64,000 bases of DNA, from contig CAZOUY010000004.1 in NCBI GenBank assembly GCA_964583155.1, positions 36,626 through 100,625 on the forward strand, given 5' to 3'. Position 1 is the stretch's first letter. Each line of letters opens with the position of its first letter. A program made the translations under genes and the position numbers. A model generated the notes under the pieces. That model did not search any database and was not told the DNA's origin. It saw only the letters and a list, made by a program, of their open reading frames with translations. Positions 41,623-50,619 of the stretch are shown in pieces. Source of the stretch: CAG-826 sp964583155 (GTDB lineage: Bacteria; Bacillota_I; Bacilli_A; RFN20; CAG-826).

Positions 41623-42480
41623 ATGAACGAACTACAAAAAGTTGAACTTAATTTATTAAAAATATTTATCGATTTTTGTGCTAAGCACAATTTACAATAT
41701 TTTCTGGTAGCAGGCTCCGCCTTAGGAGCGGTCCGCCATCAGGGCTTTATTCCTTGGGATGATGATGTTGACGTGGCTTTACCAAGAAAAGACTACGATC
41801 GCTTTATTGAATTGGCGAAGGATGAGTTTACGGGGGATATCTTTTTACAGACATATGAAACCGATCCGAACTATCCGTATAATTTTGCCAAATTGCGTGA
41901 TTCACGGACCACTTTTATTGAAAGAACATATAAATTCAATCGAATGAATCATGGCGTTTGGATCGATATTTTTCCATTAGATGGAATCTCCAAAAAACAA
42001 GGAAAGATCACTTTTGCAATGAAATGGCATATTATAAGAGTTTGGCCGCGTATGTGGTTTATTTATCCGCGATGCTCGACCAGAGTGCCTCGAAAGCATT
42101 GGTGGCCTCTCGATATTCTTTTAGATATTTTTATGTATCCGAATTATATTTGGAATATCGGTCATTATCTCAATCATCGTATTGATAAAATAATGAAAAA
42201 GAAAAAATATGAAGAATGCTACTATGTGGCTAGTATGCAGGGAGGATGGCTCGGACGCGAAATCATGAGGCGTGATTATTTCGGTGATGGTATAACCGCC
42301 AGTTTTGAAGGAATAGAAGTTCGAATTCCTGAAAAATATGATGAATATCTTCGAAGTCTTTATGGCGATTACATGAAGCTTCCGCCTGAAAGCAAGCGTG
42401 TCGTTCGGCATAAGCATGCCGGTATGGATTTGAATTGTCCTTACTATGAGTATTATAAAGATTATAAAAGACACCAATAG
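41623..42480 (+). CDS. licD: LicD family protein
   Basis: LicD-family proteins transfer phosphocholine or related phospho groups to surface polymers such as teichoic acids. The 285-residue protein has the hallmark FLVAGSALGAVRHQGFIPWDDDVDVALPR near residue 27, split here as GSALGAVRHQGF and WDDDVDV, the DxD metal site. It stands alone between the membrane cluster and an unknown anchored protein, with its own terminator. Acceptor and donor cannot be told. Confidence 0.88.
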   Translation: MNELQKVELNLLKIFIDFCAKHNLQYFLVAGSALGAVRHQGFIPWDDDVDVALPRKDYDRFIELAKDEFTGDIFLQTYETDPNYPYNFAKLRDSRTTFIERTYKFNRMNHGVWIDIFPLDGISKKQGKITFAMKWHIIRVWPRMWFIYPRCSTRVPRKHWWPLDILLDIFMYPNYIWNIGHYLNHRIDKIMKKKKYEECYYVASMQGGWLGREIMRRDYFGDGITASFEGIEVRIPEKYDEYLRSLYGDYMKLPPESKRVVRHKHAGMDLNCPYYEYYKDYKRHQ

Positions 42481-42489
42481 TGAATTAAT

Positions 42490-42517
42490 TACCTATCATA
42501 ATGATAGGTATTTTTTT
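42490..42517 (+). terminator. Terminator of licD
   Basis: TACCTATCAT pairs with ATGATAGGTA around one base, followed by seven T residues. Confidence 0.88.
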
Positions 42518-42596
42518 ACATAGAATTAAGGAAAAGGCTTTTTCATGCGTAATAAATAATAAAGCAATATTGAAAACTGCTTGGAAAGGAAAAAAC

Positions 42597-43601
42597 ATGA
42601 AAAAAAATAACAAATTTAAAATCGGTGTAACGATGCTTATTTTGATAGCCTTTGTCATTGTTGGGATAGGCTTGAAGAAAAAAATTCAATCAACAAATGA
42701 AGAAATCTATCAAGGAAATCAAATCAATTTATCCATTAATAGTACAGAAAAAATAGAAATTAAACAATTAACACATGCCACCAATGATCAAGGCCAAGAG
42801 GTAATTTCATTTAATTTCAATATCTATCCTCAGGAGGCGAACGATCAAAGTGTATTGATTTCCTTAAAGTGGATTGATGAAGAGGTAAGTGAGAGTATTG
42901 ATAATTATTTGCATTATGAAAGGGTAAAATACGATACGATTGCTATTACATGTTTAAAAAGGGCTAATTATCAGGCGCAAATGACCATTGCATCACAAAG
43001 CAATAAAAATGTTCAAGCATCAATTAAAATTGACTTTAATAAGCAATTTCAAGGCTTTAAAACTAGCGAAATACGCTTGATTAGAGAAATTGAAAGTATG
43101 GATAATCCAACCATATCACTTGATGAAGTTAAAACCGCAATTCTCAATGAATCACAGGGCTTTGGTGATGGAACCCGATACTCGGCGGCGTTAGATATTC
43201 AGAAATTAGTGATAAGAAATGATCACGATAATCATACCTTTTTAAACGATATAGCCGTTCTCAGTGATGATCTTTCGCAATTAATGCGTGAGGACATTAT
43301 TATAGCCTCCCAATTTTTAGAAACTCTTTCAACATGCTCGGGGAAATCGTTTTATGATTTGTTTATTAATTCCGATGCCGAGAACGCTTTGATCACGGAA
43401 TCAATTCCGGGAAGAGATGAAATTGCGAACTTCAATTATTTAACTTTTTCATCGAAAATACATATCGATTTTGAATATTATGGTGAAGATTTTACATTTT
43501 CCTTTAATCTGATACATATGGTTAAGACATCGCTCTTACACAATTATTTATTTATTCCGGTAAGTAGCATTACCATTGAAATCCCTAATATTGTGTTTTG
43601 A
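42597..43601 (+). CDS. Unknown membrane-anchored extracytoplasmic protein
   Basis: The 334-residue protein has a basic N-terminus and one membrane helix (about residues 11-29), then a soluble domain of about 300 residues. It would therefore be anchored outside the cell, as a signal anchor without an obvious lipobox. I see no motif. ATG 42597 follows GGAAAGGA; the ORF upstream of it starts in the licD terminator. The region is AT-rich and the gene is monocistronic. Unrecognised. Confidence 0.7.
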   Translation: MKKNNKFKIGVTMLILIAFVIVGIGLKKKIQSTNEEIYQGNQINLSINSTEKIEIKQLTHATNDQGQEVISFNFNIYPQEANDQSVLISLKWIDEEVSESIDNYLHYERVKYDTIAITCLKRANYQAQMTIASQSNKNVQASIKIDFNKQFQGFKTSEIRLIREIESMDNPTISLDEVKTAILNESQGFGDGTRYSAALDIQKLVIRNDHDNHTFLNDIAVLSDDLSQLMREDIIIASQFLETLSTCSGKSFYDLFINSDAENALITESIPGRDEIANFNYLTFSSKIHIDFEYYGEDFTFSFNLIHMVKTSLLHNYLFIPVSSITIEIPNIVF

Positions 43602-43623
43602 ATTATTTAAGATCTTTATTTTT

Positions 43624-43659
43624 AAAAGTTGGTTAATGCGATAAAATAGCCAACTTTTT
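43624..43659 (+). terminator. Terminator of the anchored protein gene
   Basis: AAAAGTTGG pairs with CCAACTTTT with a long loop, followed by T residues. Confidence 0.7.
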
Positions 43660-43702
43660 ATATTATTAAACGGACATATTTCGGCCTTTTTCAAAGTAGC
43701 GT

Positions 43703-43740
43703 GAAATAAAAAAGTTCCGAATAACGGAACTTTTTTATTT
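43703..43740 (-). terminator. Terminator of the tRNA operon (bidirectional)
   Basis: AAAAAAGTTCCG pairs with CGGAACTTTTTT around a 5-base loop. It ends the minus-strand tRNA operon and could stop plus-strand read-through as well. Confidence 0.88.
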
Positions 43741-43743
43741 CGA

Positions 43744-43831
43744 TGGTGCCCGGGACCGGACTTGAACCGGTATGGTATCGCTACCGAGGGATTTTAAGTC
43801 CCTTGCGTCTACCTATTTCGCCACCTGGGCA
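43744..43831 (-). tRNA. tRNA-Leu(UAA)
   Basis: The minus strand gives a long variable-arm tRNA with acceptor TGCCCAG / CTGGGCA-type pairing, anticodon TAA in the loop between paired GGGAC and its partner, the GGTTCAAGTCC T arm and an encoded CCA. It is the last tRNA of the five-gene operon. Confidence 0.95.
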
Positions 43832-43839
43832 ATGACAAA

Positions 43840-43915
43840 TGGTGACCCGTATGCGATTCGAACGCATGACCCCTTGATTAAAAGTCAAGTGCTCTACCGA
43901 CTGAGCTAACGGGTC
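43840..43915 (-). tRNA. tRNA-Lys(UUU)
   Basis: The minus strand reads GACCCGTTAGCTCAGTCGG onward, anticodon TTT in ACTTTTAAT context, T arm GTTCGAATC and encoded CCA. Confidence 0.96.
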
Positions 43916-43920
43916 GAAAT

Positions 43921-43996
43921 TGGCTGGGGTACCTGGGATCGAACCAGGGAAATGACAGAGTCAAAGTCTGTTGCCTTACCTCTTGGCTATACCCCA
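43921..43996 (-). tRNA. tRNA-Gln(UUG)
   Basis: The minus strand reads TGGGGTATAGCCAAG onward with anticodon TTG in the ACTTTGACT loop, T arm GGTTCGATCCC and encoded CCA. Confidence 0.96.
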
Positions 43997-44001
43997 AAAG
44001 A

Positions 44002-44085
44002 TGGTGGAGGAGGGTGGATTCGGACCACCGAACCCGAAGGAATTGATTTACAGTCAACCGCGTTTGGCCACTTCGCTACTCCTCC
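44002..44085 (-). tRNA. tRNA-Tyr(GUA)
   Basis: The minus strand reads GGAGGAGTAGCGAAGTGGC onward with anticodon GTA in ACTGTAAAT, a long variable arm, T arm GGTCCGAATCC and encoded CCA. Confidence 0.96.
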
Positions 44086-44104
44086 ATATTGACATTAACA
44101 CGAA

Positions 44105-44180
44105 TGGTGGATGTTGACGGGATCGAACCGCCGACCCCCGCCGTGTAAAGGCGATGCTCTCCCAGCTGAGCTAAACATCC
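44105..44180 (-). tRNA. tRNA-Val(UAC)
   Basis: The minus strand reads GGATGTTTAGCTCAGCTGG onward with anticodon TAC in CTTTACACG, T arm GGTTCGATCCC and encoded CCA. It is the first tRNA of the operon. Confidence 0.96.
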
Positions 44181-44199
44181 ATGGGATACGCGCTTATTT

Positions 44200-44228
44200 A
44201 ATATATCATTGTTGATTTTTTTAGTCAA
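44200..44228 (-). promoter_or_regulatory. Sigma-A promoter of the tRNA operon
   Basis: On the minus strand, TTGACT (44223-44228) and TATATT (44200-44205) are separated by 17 bases, about 20 bases before tRNA-Val. Confidence 0.85.
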
Positions 44229-44261
44229 TTGTTTATTACTCATTTTTTAAAAAAACCTCTC

Positions 44262-44286
44262 GTTTACAAATTGACAAAGTAAAAGC
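44262..44286 (-). repeat. Intergenic motif copy C (upstream of the tRNA operon)
   Basis: On the minus strand it reads GCTTTTACTTTGTCAATTTG, matching the three other copies, and lies about 70-90 bases before the predicted start. Similarity to copy B continues to about 44325, for example TTTATTGTTGCTTTTAC against TTTATCGTTGCTTTTAC. Confidence 0.65.
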
Positions 44287-44429
44287 AACAATAAAACCAA
44301 GATAGTGAATTTTACCTTTTCATGTAACGAAAAACCTCTTGGAATCACCGAAGAAGAGAGGATGAAAGAAAAAATAAGATTGCTAAAATGATTTTCTTTA
44401 TTTAGGAAAAAGGAAGGGAGATTGGTACT

Positions 44430-44480
44430 AAAAAAAGACTAATGAATGCAGAGAATAAACACTAATTACTCTCTGCATTC
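44430..44480 (-). terminator. Terminator of pgi
   Basis: GAATGCAGAGA (44444-44454) pairs with TCTCTGCATTC (44470-44480). On the minus strand a T run (44431-44437) follows a few bases after the stem. Confidence 0.75.
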
Positions 44481-44494
44481 AACGCATTTTATGA

Positions 44495-45775
44495 CTAATA
44501 TCCTTTTTTCCCCAATAAATGGAACATATTCTTCTTATAGATTTCGACACCAGGTTGATTAAAGGGATTTATTTCTAGTAGATATGCACTCATGGCACAT
44601 GCCTGCATAAAGAAATAGAAGAGATGACCAAGGTGATGCGCATCCATTTTGTCGACATGAATCACCATAGCGGGCACATTACCACTTTCGGCATGAGCAT
44701 CCAAAGTTCCTAAAAAAGCTTTTTCATTGACAAAAGAAAGCTTGCGACCCTCTAAATAATTGAGGCCATCCAAATCCTGTTCATCATGCGGAACAGTTAG
44801 ATCAAGCGACGGATTATCAACATAGAGGATTGTTTCAAATAAAAGAGGTGTTCCATCTTGAATGAATTGTCCCATTGAGTGGAGATCGGTTGAAAAAGTG
44901 ACCGATGCTGGTAAAAGCCCCTTCTTTTCTTTGCCTTCTGATTCGCCGAATAATTGTTTCCACCATTCGCCGATTTGCGTTAGGGAAGGCTCATAGGTGA
45001 CGAACATTTCAACGCCTTTTTGGTGACGATAGAAATAATCACGCATAATAGCGTATTGATAACAAATATTATCCTCTAAACGATCATTGTTATATAATTG
45101 TCGTGCTTCGGCAGCACCCTTAAGCATTTCGCGAATATCAACACCGCTACAGGCGATTGGGAAAAGGCCAACCGCTGTTAAAACGGAATATCGACCGCCG
45201 ATATCATCCGGTAAAACATAGGTGCGATATCCTTCTTGGATAGCGAGCGTTTTCAAAGCGCCACGTTTTTTATCGGTGGTGGCAAAGATGGCCTTTTGAG
45301 CACCTTCTTTACCGATTTTTCTTTCTAAGAGTTCTTTTAATAAGCGGAACGAAATCGAGGTTTCCGTAGTGGTTCCTGACTTAGATATAACGTTGATGGC
45401 AAAATTCTTATTTTCCAAATAATGAAGGACCTGGGCCAAATAATTAGGAGAGAAGGTTTGTCCCATATAAATTATTTCTAGCTTGCTTTGTGGCCATAAT
45501 CCGTTTAGCGCTTCAATAGCGGCTCGCGCTCCTAAATAAGATCCTCCAATACCGCAGACTACCAATACCTCATAATTATTGCGAACGTACTGAGCGTCTT
45601 TGATCATTTGCTCTAATTCTTCCTTATCATAGTCGATAGGCCAGGTGGTCCAGCCCAAAAAATCATTACCGGCCCCTGTCCTTTCCTGAATCATCTTGTG
45701 AATAATAGAAACTCTTTCTTGATAAGAAGAAAAATCAATTTGTGCATGTGTGTGTGTTGTGTCCAATTTAATCAT
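44495..45775 (-). CDS. pgi: Glucose-6-phosphate isomerase
   Basis: Pgi interconverts glucose-6-phosphate and fructose-6-phosphate. The 426-residue protein is the short Bacillota form, with GIGGSYLGARAAIEAL, VISKSGTTTETS, the GEWWKQLFGESEGK region, GQFIQDGT and the C-terminal QPGVEIYKKNMF. The start at 45773-45775 follows GGGAGG; the longer ORF begins in the upstream gene. It overlaps the S1 gene by 8 bases, a link seen in B. subtilis (yugI region). Confidence 0.96.
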   Translation of the reverse strand: MIKLDTTHTHAQIDFSSYQERVSIIHKMIQERTGAGNDFLGWTTWPIDYDKEELEQMIKDAQYVRNNYEVLVVCGIGGSYLGARAAIEALNGLWPQSKLEIIYMGQTFSPNYLAQVLHYLENKNFAINVISKSGTTTETSISFRLLKELLERKIGKEGAQKAIFATTDKKRGALKTLAIQEGYRTYVLPDDIGGRYSVLTAVGLFPIACSGVDIREMLKGAAEARQLYNNDRLEDNICYQYAIMRDYFYRHQKGVEMFVTYEPSLTQIGEWWKQLFGESEGKEKKGLLPASVTFSTDLHSMGQFIQDGTPLLFETILYVDNPSLDLTVPHDEQDLDGLNYLEGRKLSFVNEKAFLGTLDAHAESGNVPAMVIHVDKMDAHHLGHLFYFFMQACAMSAYLLEINPFNQPGVEIYKKNMFHLLGKKGY

Positions 45776-46163
45776 TTTGTTTATCCTCCCTTTTCCATGC
45801 TTCCTCAATCCACCCTTCTAAGTGATCTTGAAGTATTTGAAAACCCTTTTTTTCATCAGGTATCGCTTTTTTTCTTTTCAAAAGTGGCGGTCTTCGAATC
45901 GTTTGCCGCTCGCGTTCAACGGTTTGTTTAAGCGATAATCGCAAATAATGACTGGTTTCGTCAATATCGATAATCTTAACACGGACATTCTTTCCTAATT
46001 GCAAATAATCGGTGATGTTTCGCACAAATCGTGAAGATATTTCAGAAATATGAATCAGACCTTGCTGTCCGTTAGGAAAGGAAATAAAAGCGCCATAGGA
46101 TTGAATTCCCGTAACTTTTCCTTCTTGAATTTCGCCGATTTTATAACCGTTTTCTATCGTCAT
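45768..46163 (-). CDS. yugI: S1 domain RNA-binding protein (YugI/CvfD family)
   Basis: The 131-residue protein has an N-terminal S1 domain (residues 8-78: VTGIQSYGAFISFPNGQQGLIHISEIS) and a basic, then charged C-terminal tail. Family members bind RNA or ribosomes and act in stress responses. It overlaps pgi, giving a two-gene operon. GGAG precedes the ATG. Confidence 0.85.
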   Translation of the reverse strand: MTIENGYKIGEIQEGKVTGIQSYGAFISFPNGQQGLIHISEISSRFVRNITDYLQLGKNVRVKIIDIDETSHYLRLSLKQTVERERQTIRRPPLLKRKKAIPDEKKGFQILQDHLEGWIEEAWKREDKQND

Positions 46164-46269
46164 ATCATTTCATCTCCATAATTTGTCCTCATTTGTAATT
46201 TATGCAAAAAGTCATGAAATCACCTTCATATTATACAACATTTAATTATCTTATTATAGAATTTACGAT

Positions 46270-46971
46270 TTATTTTTTGATTGATAGAATGGCCTTTAAT
46301 AGTGTCAAATCTTCGGGAGTGGTGATCTTGAAATTTATTTTATCGCCCGTTACCAAAAAAACATTGCCATTATTTTGCAAAACCAATTGTGTATCATCGC
46401 TGGCATCTTTATTATTGGATGATAATGCATGAAGATGAGCATCCATTATCACTCGGTAGCGGAATGATTGCGGCGTTTGCAAGGCGTAAAGAGTGCTTCT
46501 ATTAAGTGTCAGATTAATTTGATAGCCATCTAAAGAATTGATAATCGTGTCGGAGACCGCTATTGCAGTTGTACAGGCATCGTGTAAGCAGGCTACTTCA
46601 ATATTTCTTGATATTATATCATCAGTTACGAGGGGACGAGCGCCATCATGTATAAGAACGATGTCATCATCCTTGATATGGGTGGAAAGGGCATTAAGAG
46701 CTTTAAACACCGATTCTTGGCGTGATAAGCCACCTTCGATCACGTATGCAATTTTTTTTAAATGGTATTTCTCAATCCATAATCGGATTTCTTCGACATA
46801 TTCTGAAAGCGTAACGACCATGATTTTATCAATTTGAGGATGATTATTAAAGGTGGTAATGGTCTTTACCAAAAGAGGCGCGCCGTTCATCATTATAAAT
46901 TGCTTTGGAGCAGTGGAAATATCTCGCATTCTGGTTCCATTTCCCGCTCCTAAAATAATTGCGATATTCAA
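46270..46971 (-). CDS. ispD: 2-C-methyl-D-erythritol 4-phosphate cytidylyltransferase
   Basis: IspD makes CDP-methylerythritol in the MEP isoprenoid pathway. The 233-residue protein has the nucleotide-binding IILGAGNGTRM (usual AAGxGxRM), VLIHDGARPLV near residue 104 and the LQTPQSFRY segment. The start is TTG (46969-46971), supported by AAAGGAGG at good spacing. Its partner ispF is at 28943. It could be related to a ribitol-phosphate cytidylyltransferase (TarI), which shares the fold, but LicD and TarI neighbours are absent. Confidence 0.85.
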   Translation of the reverse strand: MNIAIILGAGNGTRMRDISTAPKQFIMMNGAPLLVKTITTFNNHPQIDKIMVVTLSEYVEEIRLWIEKYHLKKIAYVIEGGLSRQESVFKALNALSTHIKDDDIVLIHDGARPLVTDDIISRNIEVACLHDACTTAIAVSDTIINSLDGYQINLTLNRSTLYALQTPQSFRYRVIMDAHLHALSSNNKDASDDTQLVLQNNGNVFLVTGDKINFKITTPEDLTLLKAILSIKK

Positions 46972-47034
46972 TTTGCTAACCTCCTTTAATCAATTTTGAT
47001 TTTATCATTCTCGGTCTTTAAATACAATTCTATG

Positions 47035-47063
47035 CAAAAATAAAAGGGCTTTAATGCCCTTTT
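47035..47063 (-). terminator. Terminator of the HAD phosphatase gene
   Basis: AAAAGGGC pairs with GCCCTTTT; on the minus strand a TATTTTTG run follows. It overlaps the stop of the gene. Confidence 0.8.
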
Positions 47064-47901
47064 AACGATCCTTAGTGTATAAACGCTCTTCTTTTATTGA
47101 TAATTGATTATTCAAAGAAATTTTTTGGAGGATAAGCTTGACGACGTTTTCAAGATCGCTGCCTTTACTATAATCGGCCAGACTGACAAAGTTTACCCGT
47201 CCATCTTCATATAATTGATTGACCTTATCCTTTTTGCCTTCTTGATAAATGGCAATGGAGTGACCACCATTATTTTTGACCAAAAGCATGAAAGGAATAT
47301 CGGTCATTCCGTCGCCAAAATATAGCATGTGAGAATACGAAATACGACGTTCTCCGGTTTTTTCATTTACTTTGGTATCATCGGTCTGATCCAAAACACC
47401 CTTGGCGATGCGAAATAAGTATTGCGTTTTAGCGGTATAATTAATGGAATTCTTGGGCCAAATTGCCTCGCCATTTTCATCGTAATGGAATTCGCAACCA
47501 AAAATGGCCTTAAACTCATTGACTATTTTACAGCCATCGATTATTTCTTTGGTTCCCGAAGAGACTATGTAATGCTCGATTTGAAGCCCTAAAGAAGCGC
47601 CGTACTCGTTGATGCGCTTAAACCAAGTTTCAACACCGCGATAAAAGACAATATCTTTTCCAAGTGAGTTCAGATACTCTTTTGTCAAAGGAATATTCTT
47701 TTCATGACATTTCAAAACCATCATATACATATATGATAATATTCTCTCAATATGATATTTTTCGGATAATTTCCCAGTTTCACCCCAGAACTCACCAGGA
47801 GTCATTCCTAGGTTAGGAATAAAACTATAGTTTTGCATATCATCGGTGCAAAGGGTTTTATCAAAGTCGTAAATTAGTGCAATAATCGGTTTTTTTGCCA
47901 T
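47062..47901 (-). CDS. HAD family phosphatase
   Basis: The 279-residue protein has the HAD motifs DFDKTL (nucleophile and acid aspartates) at residues 12-17, IVSSGT near residue 113, and FGDGMTDIPF near residue 196. The cap is C1-like, between motifs I and II. Substrate is unknown; the phosphoserine phosphatase branch is a candidate. It is a single-gene unit with AAGGAGG before the ATG. Confidence 0.85.
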   Translation of the reverse strand: MAKKPIIALIYDFDKTLCTDDMQNYSFIPNLGMTPGEFWGETGKLSEKYHIERILSYMYMMVLKCHEKNIPLTKEYLNSLGKDIVFYRGVETWFKRINEYGASLGLQIEHYIVSSGTKEIIDGCKIVNEFKAIFGCEFHYDENGEAIWPKNSINYTAKTQYLFRIAKGVLDQTDDTKVNEKTGERRISYSHMLYFGDGMTDIPFMLLVKNNGGHSIAIYQEGKKDKVNQLYEDGRVNFVSLADYSKGSDLENVVKLILQKISLNNQLSIKEERLYTKDR

Positions 47902-48075
47902 ATAAATTCCTCCTTTTTATATATTATATAAAAAAATTTTTGTTGTCAAATATTGGTAATTAATATCGCTTCTTTGGCATGATTTACGATGATCATTTTC
48001 AAAAAATGCGGAATATTGAGATGATCAGTGAAAATTAATAAAATCATTTTTCTTTTCTTTTAGAAAAGACATCGC

Positions 48076-48081
48076 TATAAT
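48076..48081 (+). promoter_or_regulatory. -10 of the gpmI promoter
   Basis: A TATAAT hexamer lies 26 bases before the gpmI start. The -35 region is T-rich (TTTTCT) and weak. Confidence 0.5.
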
Positions 48082-48106
48082 GAAAGCGATAAAGGAGGAG
48101 TTTATG

Positions 48107-49705
48107 ATGAAAAAACCTATTATTTTATGTATTTTAGATGGATTTGGTTATCGGAAAGAGACGCATGGTAATGCAATCTATGAAGCCAAGAAGCCGAATT
48201 TAGTTCGGTATATGAATAAATATCCAACCACATTAATCGAAGCCTCGGGAATGGCGGTAGGATTACCACGTGGTCAAATGGGTAATTCTGAAGTCGGCCA
48301 TTTGAATATTGGAGCCGGCCGCATTGTTTATCAATCTTTGACACTGCTTAATAAGGCGGTGGAGGATGGAAGCTTTTATCGTAATGAGCATTACTTAAAG
48401 GCTATTGAGCATGTTAAAAAGAATCACTCCAAATTGCATATTATGGGGCTCATAAGCGATGGTGGCGTACATAGTCATTTAGATCACGTAATTGCCATGC
48501 TTCATTTGGCAAAAAAAGAAGGATTAACAAAAGTTTATGTGCATGCCTTTATGGATGGTCGGGATGTTGATCCCCAAGCGGGTGTAACTTATATCGATCG
48601 TATTCAGCAAGTGATGGATGAAATTGGATGCGGTGAATTAGCTGACATCAGTGGACGATATTACGCCATGGATCGTGACAAGAATCTTGATCGAAATGAT
48701 GTTGCTTATCGAATCATGGTTGATCACGATGGTCCATCTTTTGATGATTATCATGAATTCTTTAAAGAACAATACGAATCTTTACCCAAGAGTGGTAAAG
48801 ATCCAAGCGATGAGTTCATTATTCCTCATTTTCATCGCGGAGTAGATGGCACTATTAACGATAACGATGCGGTTATTTTTATGAATTTCCGCCCGGATCG
48901 TGCAATTCAAATCGGAACGATTATTACCAATCCATATTATTATCAAAATCCTCCAATGAATGATATGGGCCAACCGGCATATAAATCGTATGTTCCCCAA
49001 CATGTTTTAAAAAATATTTGCTTTGTAAGCACCATGAAATACGCTGATTCTGTTAAAGGAGAAATTGCTTTTAGTTTACCAAGCTTACACAATGTATTAG
49101 GAGTTTTCCTTGCGGATCATGGATATCGACAATTACGAATCGCGGAGACAGAAAAATACGCCCATGTGACTTTCTTTTTTGATGGGACCGTCAACTATGA
49201 TGGCGTGACTCAGCCAGAATTAAAAAATTGTCATCGAATTCTTGTCAATTCTCCTAAGGTTCCAACCTATGATTTAAAGCCTGAAATGTCCGCGTATGAG
49301 GTGACCGATCGTTTACTAGAGGCTTTGAATAAGAACGATCTTGATGTAGTAATTTTAAATTACGCGAATTGTGATATGGTGGGCCATACGGCCGTTCATG
49401 ATGCGGTGGTCAAAGCGGTTGAAGCTGTTGATGAATGCTGCGGAAGATTGATTAAATGGGTCGAAGAAAATGATGCAACATTAATCATAACAGCCGATCA
49501 TGGAAATGCGGAATTGATTGAGGATGATGAAGGAAAGCCATTTACCGCTCATACAACCAGTCTGGTGCCTTTTTCCATCAATTTACCGGGAGTAACATTA
49601 CGAAAAGACGGGAAGCTATCAAATATTGCTCCGACGATTATTTCGCTCTTAGGTGAAGATATTCCTGAAGAAATGACTGAACCCAGCATGATTATCAAGC
49701 AATGA
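48107..49705 (+). CDS. gpmI: 2,3-bisphosphoglycerate-independent phosphoglycerate mutase
   Basis: GpmI interconverts 3- and 2-phosphoglycerate using manganese and a phosphoserine intermediate. The 532-residue protein has the catalytic serine in GNSEVGHLNIGAGR, VHSHLDHVIAML, DGRDVDPQAG, the FRPDRA segment, NYANCDMVGHTAV and ITADHGNAELIEDD. It is slightly longer than the usual ~510. ATG 48107 is 8 bases from AGGAGG; the ATG three bases earlier is an alternative. A terminator follows. Confidence 0.96.
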   Translation: MKKPIILCILDGFGYRKETHGNAIYEAKKPNLVRYMNKYPTTLIEASGMAVGLPRGQMGNSEVGHLNIGAGRIVYQSLTLLNKAVEDGSFYRNEHYLKAIEHVKKNHSKLHIMGLISDGGVHSHLDHVIAMLHLAKKEGLTKVYVHAFMDGRDVDPQAGVTYIDRIQQVMDEIGCGELADISGRYYAMDRDKNLDRNDVAYRIMVDHDGPSFDDYHEFFKEQYESLPKSGKDPSDEFIIPHFHRGVDGTINDNDAVIFMNFRPDRAIQIGTIITNPYYYQNPPMNDMGQPAYKSYVPQHVLKNICFVSTMKYADSVKGEIAFSLPSLHNVLGVFLADHGYRQLRIAETEKYAHVTFFFDGTVNYDGVTQPELKNCHRILVNSPKVPTYDLKPEMSAYEVTDRLLEALNKNDLDVVILNYANCDMVGHTAVHDAVVKAVEAVDECCGRLIKWVEENDATLIITADHGNAELIEDDEGKPFTAHTTSLVPFSINLPGVTLRKDGKLSNIAPTIISLLGEDIPEEMTEPSMIIKQ

Positions 49706-49729
49706 TTTAGTTTTTATATAATAAGGATG

Positions 49730-49773
49730 AAAAGTCTCCTAAATCCTAATATCCAGGAAAGGAGACTTTTTTT
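49730..49773 (+). terminator. Terminator of gpmI
   Basis: AAAAGTCTCCT pairs with AGGAGACTTTT around a 19-base loop, followed by T residues. Confidence 0.85.
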
Positions 49774-49855
49774 GATGATAAATACACATATATAGTTTTT
49801 TAAGTCAGATGATTAAGCAGACGCTTTCAATATCAATGAATCCATCGATATTTTG

Positions 49856-50470
49856 CTAAGAATCTTTGCGGATATTGACATAATCCTGATCGGTTATTTC
49901 GCGAATAACATGACAAGGATTGCCAACAGCTACCACATTTGAAGGAAGGCTTTTAGTGACAACACTACCAGCCCCAATGACGACATTATCACCAATAGTG
50001 ACTCCTGGCAAAATAACAGTGCTTCCACCAATCCAGACATTGCTTCCGACGCTTATGGGCTTAGCATATTCTAAATCATCAAGAACACCTTTATCATTGA
50101 TAAATTGATTACGATCTAAATAATGAATTGGATGACAGGCAGTATAAAAACAAACGCGGGGACCGATAAATACGTCATTACCAAAGGTGATCGGTGCACA
50201 ATCGAGAAAGATGCAATCAAAATTAGCGTAGAAGCGATCACCCAAAAAGACATTTTGACCATAATCAACGCGGATATTAGGCTCAATCCAACAATTTTTA
50301 CCGACTTTTCCTAGCAATTCTTTTATAAGCTGACTTCTTTTTTCTGTTTCATATTCTTGAGTATTATTAAAGTCAATGGCCAATTGGTGAGCCTTTTTTC
50401 TTAATTCTCCTAATTCAGGATCATTAGCGTGGTAATATTGACCGGCAATCATTTTATCAAATTCTTTCAT
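49856..50470 (-). CDS. maa: Maltose/galactoside O-acetyltransferase family protein
   Basis: The 204-residue protein has an N-terminal Mac domain (MIAGQYYHANDPELGELR) and a left-handed beta helix of hexapeptide repeats, including IGSNVWIGGSTVILPGV, IGDNVVIGAGSVV and the catalytic histidine in CHPIHYLDR. It acetylates a sugar with acetyl-CoA; the sugar is unknown. It is a single gene with GAGGGAT as ribosome site. Confidence 0.88.
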   Translation of the reverse strand: MKEFDKMIAGQYYHANDPELGELRKKAHQLAIDFNNTQEYETEKRSQLIKELLGKVGKNCWIEPNIRVDYGQNVFLGDRFYANFDCIFLDCAPITFGNDVFIGPRVCFYTACHPIHYLDRNQFINDKGVLDDLEYAKPISVGSNVWIGGSTVILPGVTIGDNVVIGAGSVVTKSLPSNVVAVGNPCHVIREITDQDYVNIRKDS

Positions 50471-50619
50471 ATCTTATCCCTCATCGCATTTTCACTATCG
50501 TTTATGCTTTAATAATATAACGATAGCTATTCTTTTTCTAGATAATGTAGATTGTAAATTTCATTAGGCGATCTAAGAATTATGTTTTTTAATATTTACA
50601 GATCATAAGCTATTGATAT

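Noticed and set aside
44268..44300. TTGACA in motif copy C as a promoter -35
   Set aside because: No -10 hexamer follows at 16-18 bases, and the string is part of the repeated motif.
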